Source: Pseudobutyrivibrio sp. 49 (GTDB lineage: Bacteria > Bacillota > Clostridia > Lachnospirales > Lachnospiraceae). Taken from it: a DNA stretch of 64,000 nt. The position numbers and the translations under genes were made by a program. The DNA is taken from the NCBI RefSeq assembly GCF_900100545.1, contig NZ_FNDP01000001.1, forward strand, positions 681,729-745,728, written 5' to 3'. Under the pieces are notes generated by a model. The model was not told the origin of the DNA. It saw only the letters and a program-made list of their open reading frames with translations, and made no database searches. Positions 63,756 through 64,000 of this stretch are shown here, piece by piece (within the stretch, counting starts at the first letter, position 1; every line of letters starts with the position of its first letter).

Positions 63756-64000
63756 TTAGGCCATTTTCAAATCCCATTCTTGCTGTATTTTTGCCAGTTT
63801 CTTTAAATTCATACACGCAAAGGTAAGCGCGACTTTCATTATCATGCGCGCCTTACCATACATCTGTGTATATCTAAAACCATGATTCTCTTTAGCTGTT
63901 CCAAAGATTCTTTCAATGGTTTCTTTTCTGTGAGAGTATAAATCTTTCATACCTAAGGTATGTCTTATGTCTTCACATGTTTCCATGTATTCTTCCCAAA
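63756..64000 (-). mobile_element. IS1182-type transposase, C-terminal part, runs off the window
   Basis: The last 82 residues or so of a DDE transposase, with an open frame to the window edge (WEEYMETCEDIRHT at its upstream end). KDLYSHRKETIERIFGTAKENHGFRYTQMYGKARM contains the late catalytic Glu region (ERIFGTAKENHG) of IS1182-family enzymes, followed by ALTFACMNLKKLA. The rest lies outside, so completeness cannot be judged. An internal ATG at 63986 is not the real start. Confidence 0.8.

Overview
The window looks like a chromosomal segment from a low-GC, Gram-positive anaerobe of the Lachnospiraceae, most like Butyrivibrio or Pseudobutyrivibrio. This is an inference from gene content. The evidence is the Firmicutes rimP-nusA-ylxR-ylxQ-infB-rbfA order, sigma-A type promoters, GGAGG ribosome binding sites, CheV, intracellular plant-glycan hydrolases with AraC regulators, and a DUF5716/DUF5717-type gene cluster that I associate with this family. 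No rRNA, tRNA or CRISPR array was seen.

Layout, 1-30 kb, mostly core genes. An EF-G-like GTPase runs off the left edge. tyrA-aroA (+) ends in a terminator built into the aroA stop codon. On the minus strand come a small xylan-type locus (CE1-like esterase, GH43, membrane protein), a SEC-C protein, a secreted NlpC/P60 hydrolase, and the nine-gene translation operon rimP-nusA-ylxR-ylxQ-infB-rbfA-nrnA-truB-ribF (18604 down to 10476). Next is a two-gene purine step: a stand-alone AICAR transformylase plus an archaeal-type IMP cyclohydrolase (PurO), in place of fused PurH. hisH-hisF follows, with a large acidic membrane protein and cheV upstream, then a lipoprotein and an OmpR-type two-component system.

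29-38 kb. A coiled-coil membrane protein and an MFS transporter precede a four-gene minus-strand cluster. It encodes a very large DUF5717-like helical protein, an Hsp70/actin-fold DUF5716-like protein, a TPR protein and a two-TM coiled-coil protein, under one strong promoter. This is the best candidate here for an undescribed system.

38-56 kb, accessory sugar loci. A CobD/HisC-like aminotransferase is followed by about 480 bp of gene debris (J-domain, AraC and other fragments). Then come two AraC-controlled glycan operons. The first is GH1, GPH transporter, TIM-barrel isomerase and GH78. The second is a CUT2 ABC transporter, GH78-like, GH3 and beta-phosphoglucomutase. Each is divergent from its regulator. 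All the hydrolases lack signal peptides, so oligosaccharides are probably imported and cut inside the cell.

57-64 kb. A four-gene siderophore/heme-type ABC importer converges on a PchR-like AraC gene and a glutaredoxin. Small membrane and lipoprotein genes, decayed ORFs and a truncated IS1182-type transposase follow. A GTTAG-N6-CTAAC palindrome occurs at the importer promoter and again upstream of the small gene at 63.4 kb, which suggests a shared metal-responsive repressor.
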